Of a DNA stretch of 64,000 nucleotides, positions 52,225 through 60,923 are shown one piece after another. Made by a program: the position numbers and the translations under genes. Source of the DNA: Neomelitea salexigens DSM 19753. Its GTDB lineage: Bacteria; Pseudomonadota; Gammaproteobacteria; Pseudomonadales; Spongiibacteraceae. How positions within the stretch are numbered: position 1 is the first letter of the stretch; every line of letters starts with the position of its first letter. Location: contig NZ_AULP01000005.1 in NCBI RefSeq assembly GCF_000422345.1, positions 1 through 64,000 of the forward strand, read 5' to 3'. The notes under the pieces were generated by a model, which did no database searches, was not told where the DNA came from, and worked only from the letters and a program-made list of their open reading frames with translations.

Positions 52225-52601
52225 GAGGGCACTTCGGCTGCACGGATGTCCGCGCTGATGATGCGACCTTCTTGCAAGCGGTACCGCGCGTGTAAATACA
52301 GCACCAAACTGTCGCCCTTAGCAAAGGAGCGTCCCAGAAAATCTGCCACCGGCATTTTCGCGGTAAAGCGATCCTGAATATCCACGCAAAACTCGTCACC
52401 GCGCTGAACAATACGCGTCGGGGTCATTTGGTCGTAAAACTGCGCAATGATATGTTGATAGACGCCCAATATTGCTTGCGGCCCAGCAAACTCGCCCTCG
52501 GCAGTACGCAGCACCACGTCGGGATGGTAAAAGGCACTCAACGCCTCGGCCGAGGCCGAATTGTAGGTGCGGAAATAGTCTTCAATGACCGCCTTGCTCA
52601 T
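52221..52601 (-). CDS. SnoaL/NTF2-like protein
   Basis: 126 residues from the ATG at 52601, an alpha+beta NTF2-like fold: VIEDYFRTYNSASAEALSAFYHPDVVLRT at the start, then the cone strands FCVDIQDRFTAKMPV and LVLYLHARYRLQEGRIISADI. Such proteins serve as ketosteroid-isomerase-like enzymes or binding proteins; here the function is unknown. It overlaps the DUF1275 gene by 20 bases and the EEP gene by 4, so the three form an operon. Confidence 0.8.
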   Translation of the reverse strand: MSKAVIEDYFRTYNSASAEALSAFYHPDVVLRTAEGEFAGPQAILGVYQHIIAQFYDQMTPTRIVQRGDEFCVDIQDRFTAKMPVADFLGRSFAKGDSLVLYLHARYRLQEGRIISADIRAAEVPS

Positions 52602-53283
52602 CGCCTTCAGCCTCTGAAATGGCATCACTATCTGCCGAGCGCAATCGCCGTATGCGATAGGCCAGCGCCAGAGAAAAACATAGCACAGCGGGCACCACCA
52701 GGGCGAAGAAACCAAGGCCCGCATAGAGCCAGGCTCCCAGGCTGCCGCCGGAGGTAAAACCGAGAATAATCAATAAAAACAGGCTGGCTTTTCGTCGATC
52801 AAAATACTCGCCCCGCAGCGCCGCCCCCACCATTATGCCGAGATCCGTGAACAGCCCCGTTACATGGGTGGTGCGAACCACCGCGCCGCTATACCGGGTT
52901 GCCATCGCATTCTGCAAGCCACAGGCAGCCGACGCGAAGTAGTGCCCAGCCGCCTGCTGCCTCTGAAGAAATGCAATCGCTATCAGCAATAGCAACCCCT
53001 CCACAACCAGCAAGGTATCGTAGTGACGCCCCAGGCGCAGGGTTTCGCTGCGATTGAAATATCCAGAAATTGCGGCGCCCACCAGAAAGCTCAGCAGAAT
53101 GGCCAACAAGTGCCCGGCCTCACTCCCTGTCAGCAAACCCACACCCAGCAGCGTAGCAGTGCCCGACAAGTGAGAAACCGACTGATGAGCAAAACCCAGC
53201 AGTCCTACAGCATTGATGATGCCCGCCAGCAGGGCCAGCGTGAAGGCGCCCAATTCTAACCAACGCGGCAGTGAAGAAATCAA
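52582..53283 (-). CDS. YoaK/DUF1275 family membrane protein
   Basis: 233 residues with six membrane helices, matching the YoaK (DUF1275) family: GIINAVGLLGFAHQSVSHLSGTA near the start and AACGLQNAMATRYSGAVVRTTHVTGLFTDLGIMVG in the middle. The function of the family is not known. The start chosen is TTG at 53283, which has GGGAG 6 bases upstream; TTG at 53289 is too close to that site. Confidence 0.88.
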   Translation of the reverse strand: MISSLPRWLELGAFTLALLAGIINAVGLLGFAHQSVSHLSGTATLLGVGLLTGSEAGHLLAILLSFLVGAAISGYFNRSETLRLGRHYDTLLVVEGLLLLIAIAFLQRQQAAGHYFASAACGLQNAMATRYSGAVVRTTHVTGLFTDLGIMVGAALRGEYFDRRKASLFLLIILGFTSGGSLGAWLYAGLGFFALVVPAVLCFSLALAYRIRRLRSADSDAISEAEGDEQGGH

Positions 53284-53352
53284 CGGCAACTCCCTTTATC
53301 TACCCGACGACACGCCTATTGAAGGGTGGCAGCACCACTTATCAACAAAGCG

Positions 53353-53652
53353 CTACGCCAACGGAAATGCACTTCGCCACGCCTTACCCGCGGTGACGCT
53401 ATAACTAAGCCCCTTTTCGCTCGGAGCCCGGCATGGACTCGCCTGCCACGCCTCGACCAACACTTCGCAGCCGGGCGAGAAGTACACCCACAGCTCGCAG
53501 TGCAAACGCCCCTCTGACTCGTGTCGCGCCATCAAAACCCTCGGCGTGGCAGACGCTGAGTAGCGACGCTGAAAGTCGGCAATAAGAGCGGCATGCTGCG
53601 CCTCAGCCAATAGCGCATCGCCTAAATTCAAACAGTGCCAGCCACCGGCCAT
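53353..53652 (-). CDS. Small hypothetical protein after dbpA
   Basis: 99 residues, not recognised. It has no signal peptide or membrane segment. A helical N-terminus (LGDALLAEAQHAALIADFQRRY) leads to strands around RLHCELWVYFSPGCEVLVEAW. The ATG shares one base with the dbpA stop (TGATG), strong evidence for real translation. The product may be a small regulator or accessory protein of the helicase, but this is only context. Confidence 0.6.
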   Translation of the reverse strand: MAGGWHCLNLGDALLAEAQHAALIADFQRRYSASATPRVLMARHESEGRLHCELWVYFSPGCEVLVEAWQASPCRAPSEKGLSYSVTAGKAWRSAFPLA

Positions 53653-55037
53653 CAGCGGATTTTTCGCACCCGCACGCTGCGACCTTTCAACTTACCCGCC
53701 GTCAGTGTGCGCAGCGCCTGATCTGCCACATTGCGGCGCACCGCAACATAGGCGCAGTTATCAAAGATATGGATTTTACCAACATCTTTGCCCGCCACGC
53801 CGTCGTCGCGGGTTAGCGCGCCGAGAATATCGCCGGGGCGAATTTTTTGCTTTTTGCCCGAGTCCAATTGAATGCAGGCCATTGCCGGCTTGTAGCCAGG
53901 AGCACTGAGCACAGCCGGGCTAGGCAGCTCGGCGGGGCGAATTTGCAGCTGGCCATATTCCGCCAACCGCTCGATCTTTTGAGTTTCGCGGTCGCCGAAT
54001 AAGCTGCACGCCATGCCCTTGGCACCCGCTCGACCGGTGCGCCCTATCCGGTGGGTATGTACTTCAGCATCGCGGGCTATATGGTAATTAATCACCATAT
54101 CCAATTCTTCAATATCCAAACCGCGCGCCGCCACATCCGTCGCCACTAGTATCGAAATACTCTTGTTGGCGAAGCACACCAACGCTTGATCGCGGGCGCG
54201 CTGGTCGAGTTCACCATGCAGTGCGACAACATTTAAGTTGTAGTCGCGCAAACCCGCAGCCACCTCTTCAGTGTCGCGCCGCGTATTACAAAACACCACC
54301 GCCGAATCCGGCCGGTGTTCAAGCAACAGGCGCGCAACGGCCTCGGCGCGCTCAGTATTATCTTTCACATGAAAGAATGACTGGGCGATGGTGCTCGCAC
54401 TGTGCTGTTCTTTAATTTGCAGCAGCTCTGGTTTATTCATCACTCGCTTGGAAATGGCGCGGATCTCATCGGGGTAGGTTGCGCTGAATAACAGCGTCTG
54501 GCGCTGCTTGGGCATCTTCTCAACAATGGCATCCAGTGTCGCCTGAAAGCCCATTTCCAACATGCGATCAGCTTCATCCAACACCAGCATCGATAAATTT
54601 TCGAGCTTCAAATTGCCTTTGCGCAGATGCTCTTCCACACGCCCCGGCGTCCCCACCACGATATGCGCTCCGTGCTCCAGTGAGCCTATTTGCGGACCAA
54701 ACGGCATACCGCCGCACAGTGTCAGCACCTTCACATTGTGCACGCCGCGCGCCAGCTTTCTGAGCTCCCGGGCCACTTGGTCAGCCAGCTCTCGGGTGGG
54801 GCACAGCACCACCGACTGAACAGCAAAGCGCTTAACGTCGAGCTTTTGCAATAGCCCCAAACCGAAGGCCACGGTTTTTCCCGAGCCGGTTTTAGCCTGG
54901 GCAATTAGGTCCACGCCATCCAAGATACGCGGCAACGCCTGCGCCTGCACGGCGGTCATGTGTTCGTATCCCAGAGATGAAAGGTTGTTACGCAGCCCGC
55001 TTTTGAGCGACAGGCTGGCGAAATCGTAGTGATTCAA
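53652..55037 (-). CDS. dbpA: ATP-dependent RNA helicase DbpA
   Basis: DEAD-box helicase for 50S ribosome assembly, which recognises hairpin 92 of 23S rRNA. 461 residues if started at TTG 55037 (AGGT 6 bases upstream, MNHYDFASLSLKSGL); an upstream ATG at 55082 is also in frame. Motifs: [51 protein letters not shown] and [10 protein letters not shown]. The C-terminal DbpA RNA-binding domain is present (KKQKIRPGDILGALTRDDGVAGKDVGKIHIFD). It is coupled to the small gene at 53353. Confidence 0.95.
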   Translation of the reverse strand: MNHYDFASLSLKSGLRNNLSSLGYEHMTAVQAQALPRILDGVDLIAQAKTGSGKTVAFGLGLLQKLDVKRFAVQSVVLCPTRELADQVARELRKLARGVHNVKVLTLCGGMPFGPQIGSLEHGAHIVVGTPGRVEEHLRKGNLKLENLSMLVLDEADRMLEMGFQATLDAIVEKMPKQRQTLLFSATYPDEIRAISKRVMNKPELLQIKEQHSASTIAQSFFHVKDNTERAEAVARLLLEHRPDSAVVFCNTRRDTEEVAAGLRDYNLNVVALHGELDQRARDQALVCFANKSISILVATDVAARGLDIEELDMVINYHIARDAEVHTHRIGRTGRAGAKGMACSLFGDRETQKIERLAEYGQLQIRPAELPSPAVLSAPGYKPAMACIQLDSGKKQKIRPGDILGALTRDDGVAGKDVGKIHIFDNCAYVAVRRNVADQALRTLTAGKLKGRSVRVRKIR

Positions 55038-55115
55038 GATGTTACCTATGTAAAGTCGAGCTGGCTGCAATAGGGCTATCATGCCAGTTCAGCAATGTTT
55101 TAAAAGCCCAAAAAC

Positions 55116-55147
55116 AAAAGGGCAGAACCTCTCGGTTCTGCCCTTTT
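55116..55147 (-). terminator. Terminator of the cold-shock gene
   Basis: A 14-base perfect stem AAAAGGGCAGAACC / GGTTCTGCCCTTTT with TCTC loop lies 55 bases beyond the cold-shock protein stop. T-runs follow on both strands, so it can also end plus-strand transcripts. Confidence 0.93.
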
Positions 55148-55201
55148 TCGTCATTCGGCCAAGGCCGATGTCATGTCAGATCCGCGATGCGGATCTGAGC
55201 A

Positions 55202-55408
55202 TTACACTACGACGATGTTGTCAGCCTGAGGACCTTTTTGGCCTTGGCTTACAGAGAATTCAACACGCTGGCCTTCAACCAGAGTTTTGAAGCCGCTGCC
55301 AGAAATAGCGCTGAAGTGTGCGAACACGTCTGGGCCATTTTCTTGCTCGATGAAGCCGAAGCCTTTAGTTTCGTTGAACCATTTTACTGTGCCAGTAACT
55401 GTAGACAT
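55202..55408 (-). CDS. Cold-shock protein, CspA family
   Basis: 68-residue single-stranded nucleic-acid binding protein and RNA chaperone. RNP1 (KGFGFIEQE) and RNP2 (VFAHFSAI) are intact, as is the [10 protein letters not shown] start. The ATG is at 55408 with AGGA 8 bases upstream. A short hairpin (GCCTC-AAAA-GAGGC, 55442-55455) lies in the leader about 35 bases before the start, a place where cold-shock mRNAs often fold. It follows dbpA in the opposite sense of order (upstream on the same strand) but has its own terminator. Confidence 0.95.
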   Translation of the reverse strand: MSTVTGTVKWFNETKGFGFIEQENGPDVFAHFSAISGSGFKTLVEGQRVEFSVSQGQKGPQADNIVVV

Positions 55409-55788
55409 ATTTCTATCCTGAGTTTTCAAAAATAACGTTTTGCCTCAAAAGAGGCGGTTGTGCTGGAAGTGTTTCTATTACTTATGAGATCAGGACGAGA
55501 ACTAAAGGTAGAACATCGAAATGGCGTGCATAAATATTAGGAGCTACTTTCTAGCTGATGACCACTATATAGACAAAGTGAATAGAGGTATAGCCCTTTT
55601 TCCTGTTCCCGCTCACAACAGCGGAAATCCCTTACCCCCAACGACCACTATCGACCTCGCGCTGGCAAATATTCGGCACACGGCATTGCAACCCACGTCT
55701 TCCTGTAGCTAGTATGGAAGTCACTGGCTGATACTCAGCAGGACCGCAAGCGTGCCGATAGCAAGCCTTGCCAACCCGCAGGAGGACT
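55409..55788. other. Divergent intergenic region, cspA-type gene and ectoine operon
   Basis: About 380 bases. The cspA side (55409-55600) is AT-rich and must carry the leader and promoter of the cold-shock gene. The ectoine operon side holds its ribosome site GGAGG at 55781-55785. A 63-codon plus-strand frame (55521-55712) has no support. No clear operator for an EnuR- or DoeX-type regulator is visible. Confidence 0.35.
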
Positions 55789-56955
55789 ATGCCAATACAA
55801 TGGCAAGACATCGTGACGGACGCTATCTCGCTACGTCGCGAACTGCATAAAAACCCCGAACTCGGCTGGCAAGAGACCCGCACGGCTGAACGCATTCGTA
55901 CAATCTTATCTAGTCTGGACATTCCCTGGCGCCAATGCGCCGATACAGGCACCATCGCCTGGCTCAACCAACACGGCAAAGGCCACCACATCGCATTGCG
56001 GGGCGACATCGATGCCCTGCCTATCACCGAAAAAACCGATCTTGACTGGGCTTCTGGAACTGCCGGCTGTATGCATGCCTGCGGGCACGACGGTCACACA
56101 GCCACGCTCATCGCCAGCGCCCGTTGGCTCAAAGCGCACGAAGGGCAGCTGCCCGGGCCTGTAACGCTCATCTTTCAACCTGCAGAAGAGGGTGGGCATG
56201 GTGCCCGTGAAATGATTCACGATGGTGCCTTAGATGGCGTCGATGAAATCTATGGCTGGCACAATTGGCCAGCGATCCCCTTCGGAAAATTGGTTTCACC
56301 AGACGATATCGTAATGTGTGGCAACGGCACATTCAGCATCACCGTCAACGGCGAGGGTGGCCACGCCAGCCAGCCTGAGCTCTGCCGCGACCCGGTTCTT
56401 GCCGCCAGCGCAATCACAATGGCCTTGCAACAGGTCATCAGCCGGCGCCTGCCGCCGCAAAGCGCCACCGTACTTAGCGTGACGAGTATCGAAGCGCCCA
56501 GCGGCGCAACCATCATCCCCAGCCAGGCGAAGCTGGGGGGCAGTATCCGAATATCTAATGAAGCGAGCCGCGAACAGGTCAACCGCCTCATTCGCGAGAT
56601 CGCAACACAAACCGCCACCAGCTACGGTGTCAGTTGCGTGGTGGATATTCAGTCTCGCTACCAAGCGACTATCAACCACCCCGCACCCGCTCAACGCCTG
56701 CGCAAACTCTGGCAGAGCCTGCACGGCACCAGCGCACTGCACGATGGTATCGCCCTCCCCATCATGGCGTCAGAGGATTTCAGCTACTACTTGCGAGAAA
56801 TTCCAGGCGCCTTTGCTCTGATCGGCGCCGACGATGGCCGAGGCCACGACAAGCCCTGTCACAGCGACCAATACGACTTCAACGACCGCCTTATCCCAAT
56901 GGTAACCCAACTCTTTGCAGGCCTTGCTGGCCTGCCTTCTCGTACCGACAACTAA
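55789..56955 (+). CDS. doeB2: N2-acetyl-L-2,4-diaminobutanoate deacetylase, M20 type (DoeB2)
   Basis: 388-residue M20-family amidohydrolase. Metal-binding motifs: ACGHDGHTA (~97-105), QPAEEGGHGAREM (~137), GWHNWPAIPFGK (~163), and the C-terminal MASEDFSYYL. In ectoine degradation the acetyl group of N-alpha-acetyl-diaminobutyrate is removed by DoeB or by this M20-type form; its place in a doeD-doeA-doeC operon makes that the likely reaction. Sequence alone would only say amidohydrolase. GGAGG precedes the ATG; it leads the operon. Confidence 0.82.
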   Translation: MPIQWQDIVTDAISLRRELHKNPELGWQETRTAERIRTILSSLDIPWRQCADTGTIAWLNQHGKGHHIALRGDIDALPITEKTDLDWASGTAGCMHACGHDGHTATLIASARWLKAHEGQLPGPVTLIFQPAEEGGHGAREMIHDGALDGVDEIYGWHNWPAIPFGKLVSPDDIVMCGNGTFSITVNGEGGHASQPELCRDPVLAASAITMALQQVISRRLPPQSATVLSVTSIEAPSGATIIPSQAKLGGSIRISNEASREQVNRLIREIATQTATSYGVSCVVDIQSRYQATINHPAPAQRLRKLWQSLHGTSALHDGIALPIMASEDFSYYLREIPGAFALIGADDGRGHDKPCHSDQYDFNDRLIPMVTQLFAGLAGLPSRTDN

Positions 56956-57010
56956 GCCAAAAAGCACAACGCCGTCGCCGCATCGCGACAACTTTCCCCC
57001 AGGAGGAACT

Positions 57011-58282
57011 ATGAGCATTTTTGATCAACGTGAATCCGACATTCGAGGCTACTGCCGAACGTATCCAGTCGTCTTCGATACCGCCTACAACGCTCGGCAA
57101 ACTGATGAAAGTGGCAAGCAGTATATCGACTTTTTTGCTGGCGCCGGGGTGCTGAACTTCGGTCACAACAACGCCAACATGAAGCAGGCGATGATCGATT
57201 ACCTGCAGCGCGACGGCGTCACCCACAGCCTCGATATGCACACCACTGCGAAGCGCGAATTTATCGACGCATTTGTCAGCACCATACTTGAACCGCGCAA
57301 CATGCCGCACAAATTACAATTCATTGGCCCCACCGGCACCAACGCCGTAGAGGCGGCGCTAAAACTGGCTCGCAGGGCAACAGGGCGTCAAGAAGTTGTG
57401 GCGTTTACACGAGGCTTTCACGGCATGACGCTAGGCTCGCTCGCCTGCACCGCCAACCAATACTTCAGGGGTGCCGCTGGCGTGCCCTTAAACCACGTTA
57501 GTCACCAGCCCTATGGCTGCGAAACTCCCTGCCAAGGTTGCACACTGGGCTGTGGCCTGGACAGCCTGGAAAAACTTCGCGCAAATTACCTCGATGGCAG
57601 CAGCGGCCTCACTCCCCCGGCAGCGTTTATCGTCGAGGTGATTCAGGCGGAGGGCGGCGTAAACGTCGCCAGTCACCAGTGGTTGCAGGCCCTACAAACA
57701 TTGGCAAAAGATGTTGGCGCACTGCTCATTGTCGATGATATTCAAGTCGGCTGCGGCCGAACCGGCACCTACTTCAGCTTTGATGATATGGGCCTGGACC
57801 CCGACATTATCTGTTTGGCAAAAGGTCTTGGCGGTATGGGCACTCCGATTGCCATGAATCTCATCAAACCCGAAATAGACAAACTCTGGTCACCCGGCGA
57901 GCACACTGGAACCTTTCGTGGTCAGGGACTCTCCTTCGTGGCGGGGCGCGAAGCCATACGCTATTTTGAAGACGACAAGCTGATGGATGAAGTGCGTGCC
58001 AAAGCCAAGGAGATGCGTGCAACCCTGTCCGGGCTCATCACCCACTGCCAGGGAATACAGCTGCGTGGCCGGGGGATGATTTTCGGGCTGGATGTGGGCT
58101 GCGGTGAAAAAGCAAAAGCCATTGTCGAGCAATGCTTTCAACAGGGCTTGCTGGTATCAGCCTGTGGCAGCGGTGGGCGCGTCATAAAACTTATTCCACC
58201 GCTCACTATTGACGACGACGACCTAAAGCAAGGGTTAAGCACACTCAGCAATGTGATTACCGATGTGTGGGAGGCAGCATGA
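57011..58282 (+). CDS. doeD: Diaminobutyrate--2-oxoglutarate transaminase DoeD
   Basis: 423-residue class III PLP aminotransferase. Start at the ATG 57011 after AGGAGG. Motifs: the FIGPTGTNAVEAALKLARRATGR block, the HGMTLGSLA loop, the IVDDIQVGCGRTGTYFSFD aspartate, and the PLP lysine in CLAKGLGGMGTP. It is close to EctB in sequence, but there are no ectA or ectC genes here and the neighbours are degradative, so it should convert diaminobutyrate to aspartate semialdehyde. Overlap ATGA with doeA. Confidence 0.9.
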   Translation: MSIFDQRESDIRGYCRTYPVVFDTAYNARQTDESGKQYIDFFAGAGVLNFGHNNANMKQAMIDYLQRDGVTHSLDMHTTAKREFIDAFVSTILEPRNMPHKLQFIGPTGTNAVEAALKLARRATGRQEVVAFTRGFHGMTLGSLACTANQYFRGAAGVPLNHVSHQPYGCETPCQGCTLGCGLDSLEKLRANYLDGSSGLTPPAAFIVEVIQAEGGVNVASHQWLQALQTLAKDVGALLIVDDIQVGCGRTGTYFSFDDMGLDPDIICLAKGLGGMGTPIAMNLIKPEIDKLWSPGEHTGTFRGQGLSFVAGREAIRYFEDDKLMDEVRAKAKEMRATLSGLITHCQGIQLRGRGMIFGLDVGCGEKAKAIVEQCFQQGLLVSACGSGGRVIKLIPPLTIDDDDLKQGLSTLSNVITDVWEAA

Positions 58283-59535
58283 TCGAACGCGATGATATGA
58301 CCTTTCCGTTTACCGAGTACCAGCGGCGACTCCAGGAGCTTCGCAAACGCATTGCCGAGCGTCGACTCGACGCCGTGGTCATCTCCGACCCCGAAAACAT
58401 TATGTACCTCACGGACTACCAGACCACGGGCTACTCCTTTTTCCAGGCGCTGGTTGTGCCCCTGGACGATGAGCCCTTTATGATCACCCGCCAGTTAGAA
58501 GAGTCGAACATCCACGCCCGCACCTGGGTCGAGCGCACTCGCCCCTACCCAGACACCGGCGATGCCATACAAATGCTCGTCGACGCCCTGCGCGAATTCG
58601 GCCTGGCCGATGCCCGCATTGGCTACGAGCGCAACAGCTACTTCTTTCCGGCGTACCAACAGGACCGCATACATACCACCTTAACGGCCGCCAAGTTACT
58701 CGATTGTTTCGGCATCGTAGAAGAGGGGCGAATCTGCAAGTCGCCCGCCGAAATTGAAGTCATGTATCGCGCTGCGGCTGCCACAGAGGCCGGGATGCGC
58801 GCCGGGATACAAGCGGCCGTGCCCGGGGCAACCGAAAACGAAATAGGCGCAGAAATCAGTGCCGCGATGTTTCGCGCCGGCGGCGAGCCGCCAGCCGTCA
58901 TGCCCTACGTTACTTCAGGGCCTCGCTCAATGATCGGCCATGCAACCTGGGAGGGGCGAACTGTTCAACCCGGCGACCATGTTTTTCTCGAAGTGGGCGG
59001 CTGTTACCGACGCTACCACACCGCCATGATGCGCACCGTGCTCACCGGCCCGCAAAGCGATGCCATGCTCCACGCGCAAGAGCGAATGATTTATGCCCTG
59101 GATATGGTGCAAGACGTTTTCCAGCCGGGGATGACGGTATCCGATGCCGACAACATGATTCGCAACATCATTTCCGACAACAATGTTGGCGCCCAGCTGA
59201 TTACCCGCTCCGGCTATTCAATAGGCATTGCCTTCCCCCCAAGTTGGGACGAGGGCTATATCGTCAGCCTGAAACAGGGTGAGTCCACGGTGCTCAAAGA
59301 GGGCATGACGTTTCATATTATCCCGTGGATGTGGGGGGTGGAGGGCGACAAAACCGTCGGCATCTCCGACACCATTTATATTACCGACAACGGCTGCAAA
59401 TCCTTTTTTTCAATGTCCAAAGAAATGACGGTAAAAGCGGCACTATCGGCCAGCCACGCCGATAGCAAAAGTGAGAAGGCAAACGAGAAAAAAACCGATA
59501 AAGACCAGCCCGCACCTGCAAAAACAGGTTCTTAA
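58279..59535 (+). CDS. doeA: Ectoine hydrolase DoeA (EutD)
   Basis: 418-residue creatinase/M24-fold enzyme that opens the ectoine ring to N-acetyl-diaminobutyrate. N-terminal creatinase domain (NIMYLTDYQTTGYSFFQALVVP), then the pita-bread domain with IGHATWEGRTVQPGDHVFLEVGGCYRRYHTAMMRT and a SGYSIGIAFPPSWDEG block; as in other DoeA/EutD proteins some metal ligands of M24 peptidases are replaced. The C-terminal tail (~398-418) is Lys/Glu/Asp-rich and disordered-looking. The ATG is fused to the doeD stop (ATGA) with GGGAGG upstream. Confidence 0.92.
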   Translation: MIERDDMTFPFTEYQRRLQELRKRIAERRLDAVVISDPENIMYLTDYQTTGYSFFQALVVPLDDEPFMITRQLEESNIHARTWVERTRPYPDTGDAIQMLVDALREFGLADARIGYERNSYFFPAYQQDRIHTTLTAAKLLDCFGIVEEGRICKSPAEIEVMYRAAAATEAGMRAGIQAAVPGATENEIGAEISAAMFRAGGEPPAVMPYVTSGPRSMIGHATWEGRTVQPGDHVFLEVGGCYRRYHTAMMRTVLTGPQSDAMLHAQERMIYALDMVQDVFQPGMTVSDADNMIRNIISDNNVGAQLITRSGYSIGIAFPPSWDEGYIVSLKQGESTVLKEGMTFHIIPWMWGVEGDKTVGISDTIYITDNGCKSFFSMSKEMTVKAALSASHADSKSEKANEKKTDKDQPAPAKTGS

Positions 59536-59558
59536 TACTCCTAGGTTGAGAGGTGAAT

Positions 59559-60920
59559 ATGCTGATTGCGAGAAACCCGCTAACCGGAAAGATTATTGCC
59601 GAGTACCCTTCACTCACCACCGCGCAAATGCATGAGCGCATCGGCGATGCCTACCGCGCCTTTGAACCGTGGCAAGCCACACCAATAGCGGAGCGCGCTG
59701 AAGTACTAAAAAAGGTTGCGCAGGCATTGCGCAATGACAAGCCGCGGCTTGCCGAACTGATGGCCATTGAAATGGGTAAGCCGGTGAAAGAGGGCGGCCC
59801 GGAGGTAGAAAAGGCAGCGTGGTGCTGCGAGTTCTATGCCGACCATGCCGAGCAATTTCTGCGCCGGGAAGAGCTGCCCTCCGACGCCTCACTCAGTTAC
59901 GTCTGCTATCAGCCACTGGGCACACTGCTTGGCATCCTTCCCTGGAATGCCCCTCTCTGGCTGGCCTTTCGCTACCTCGCTCCAGCGCTTATGGCGGGAA
60001 ACACCTGCGTAATGAAGCACGACCCCAATGTGCCGGGCTGCGCGCAAGCGATTGCCGAGGCCTTTGAACGCGCAGCCGCCCCGCCGGACATCATGGTTAA
60101 CCTCGCACTGGAAACCGACAAGGTCGCCGAGGCCATTCGCGACCCGCGTATTCGCGCGGTTTCTTTCACCGGTTCAGATACCGCTGGGAGAAAGGTTGCT
60201 GCCCTCGCGGGCGCCGAACTCAAACCTGCCGTACTCGAACTTGGCGGCTCTGACCCGCTAATCGTGTTGGCAGATGCCGACCTAGACACCGCCGCAGATG
60301 TCGCGACGCTGTCCCGTATTATCAACGCAGGACAGAGCTGTATCGCCGCCAAGCGCATTATTGTCGAAGACCCCGTTTACGACGCGTTCGTCGACAAAGT
60401 CCAGCCAAGGCTGAGCAAACTCCGTTTGGGAAATCCCCTTGAGCTGGATACCGACATCGGCCCACTGGCGCGCGCTGATTTGCGGGACAATCTTCACCGA
60501 CAAGTCACCGCCACGATAGATGCCGGTGCAAAATGCCTGCTCGGCGGCGAACTGCCAGAGGGCGACGGCTACTTTTACCCGGTAACCCTGCTGACCGATG
60601 TCAGCGAGACAATGTGTGCTTTCAATGAGGAAACCTTCGGCCCGGTGATGTGCGTGAGCCGAGCGAGTGACGTTGAAGAGGCGCTACAGCTCGCCAACGA
60701 AACCGACTACGGACTTGGCGCTGGCGTGTGGACGGGTAATCAGGAATTAGCAGAGCAACTCGCGCTGCGCATCGAGAGTGGTCAGGTGGCGATCAACGGC
60801 ATCGTCAAAACAGATCCGCGACTACCCAGCGGCGGTATCAAGCGCTCGGGCTTCGGTCGGGAGTTAGGGCCGCATGGCATCCGCGAGTTCGTTAACGCTA
60901 AACAAATTTGGATAAAGTAA
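59559..60920 (+). CDS. doeC: Aspartate-semialdehyde (succinate-semialdehyde-type) dehydrogenase DoeC
   Basis: 453-residue NAD(P)-dependent aldehyde dehydrogenase. Motifs: PWNAPLWLAFRYLAPALMAGN, SFTGSDTAGRKVA, LELGGSDPLIV with the general-base Glu, and the catalytic Cys in NAGQSCIAAKR. By sequence it is a succinate-semialdehyde-dehydrogenase-like enzyme; in the ectoine operon it should oxidise aspartate semialdehyde to aspartate, the last step of the route. The start is ATG 59559 with GAGAGG upstream. It ends 3 bases before a convergent gene. Confidence 0.88.
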   Translation: MLIARNPLTGKIIAEYPSLTTAQMHERIGDAYRAFEPWQATPIAERAEVLKKVAQALRNDKPRLAELMAIEMGKPVKEGGPEVEKAAWCCEFYADHAEQFLRREELPSDASLSYVCYQPLGTLLGILPWNAPLWLAFRYLAPALMAGNTCVMKHDPNVPGCAQAIAEAFERAAAPPDIMVNLALETDKVAEAIRDPRIRAVSFTGSDTAGRKVAALAGAELKPAVLELGGSDPLIVLADADLDTAADVATLSRIINAGQSCIAAKRIIVEDPVYDAFVDKVQPRLSKLRLGNPLELDTDIGPLARADLRDNLHRQVTATIDAGAKCLLGGELPEGDGYFYPVTLLTDVSETMCAFNEETFGPVMCVSRASDVEEALQLANETDYGLGAGVWTGNQELAEQLALRIESGQVAINGIVKTDPRLPSGGIKRSGFGRELGPHGIREFVNAKQIWIK

Positions 60921-60923
60921 TCG

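Noticed and set aside
55725-55745. Possible sigma-54 promoter (CTGGCTGATACTCAGCA) ahead of the ectoine operon
   Set aside because: GG-N10-GC spacing fits but the -12 half is CAGC instead of TTGC and most other positions fail; not strong enough to claim.
57011-58282. Reading the transaminase as biosynthetic EctB
   Set aside because: No ectA or ectC is present, and it is fused by ATGA to ectoine hydrolase in a degradative operon.
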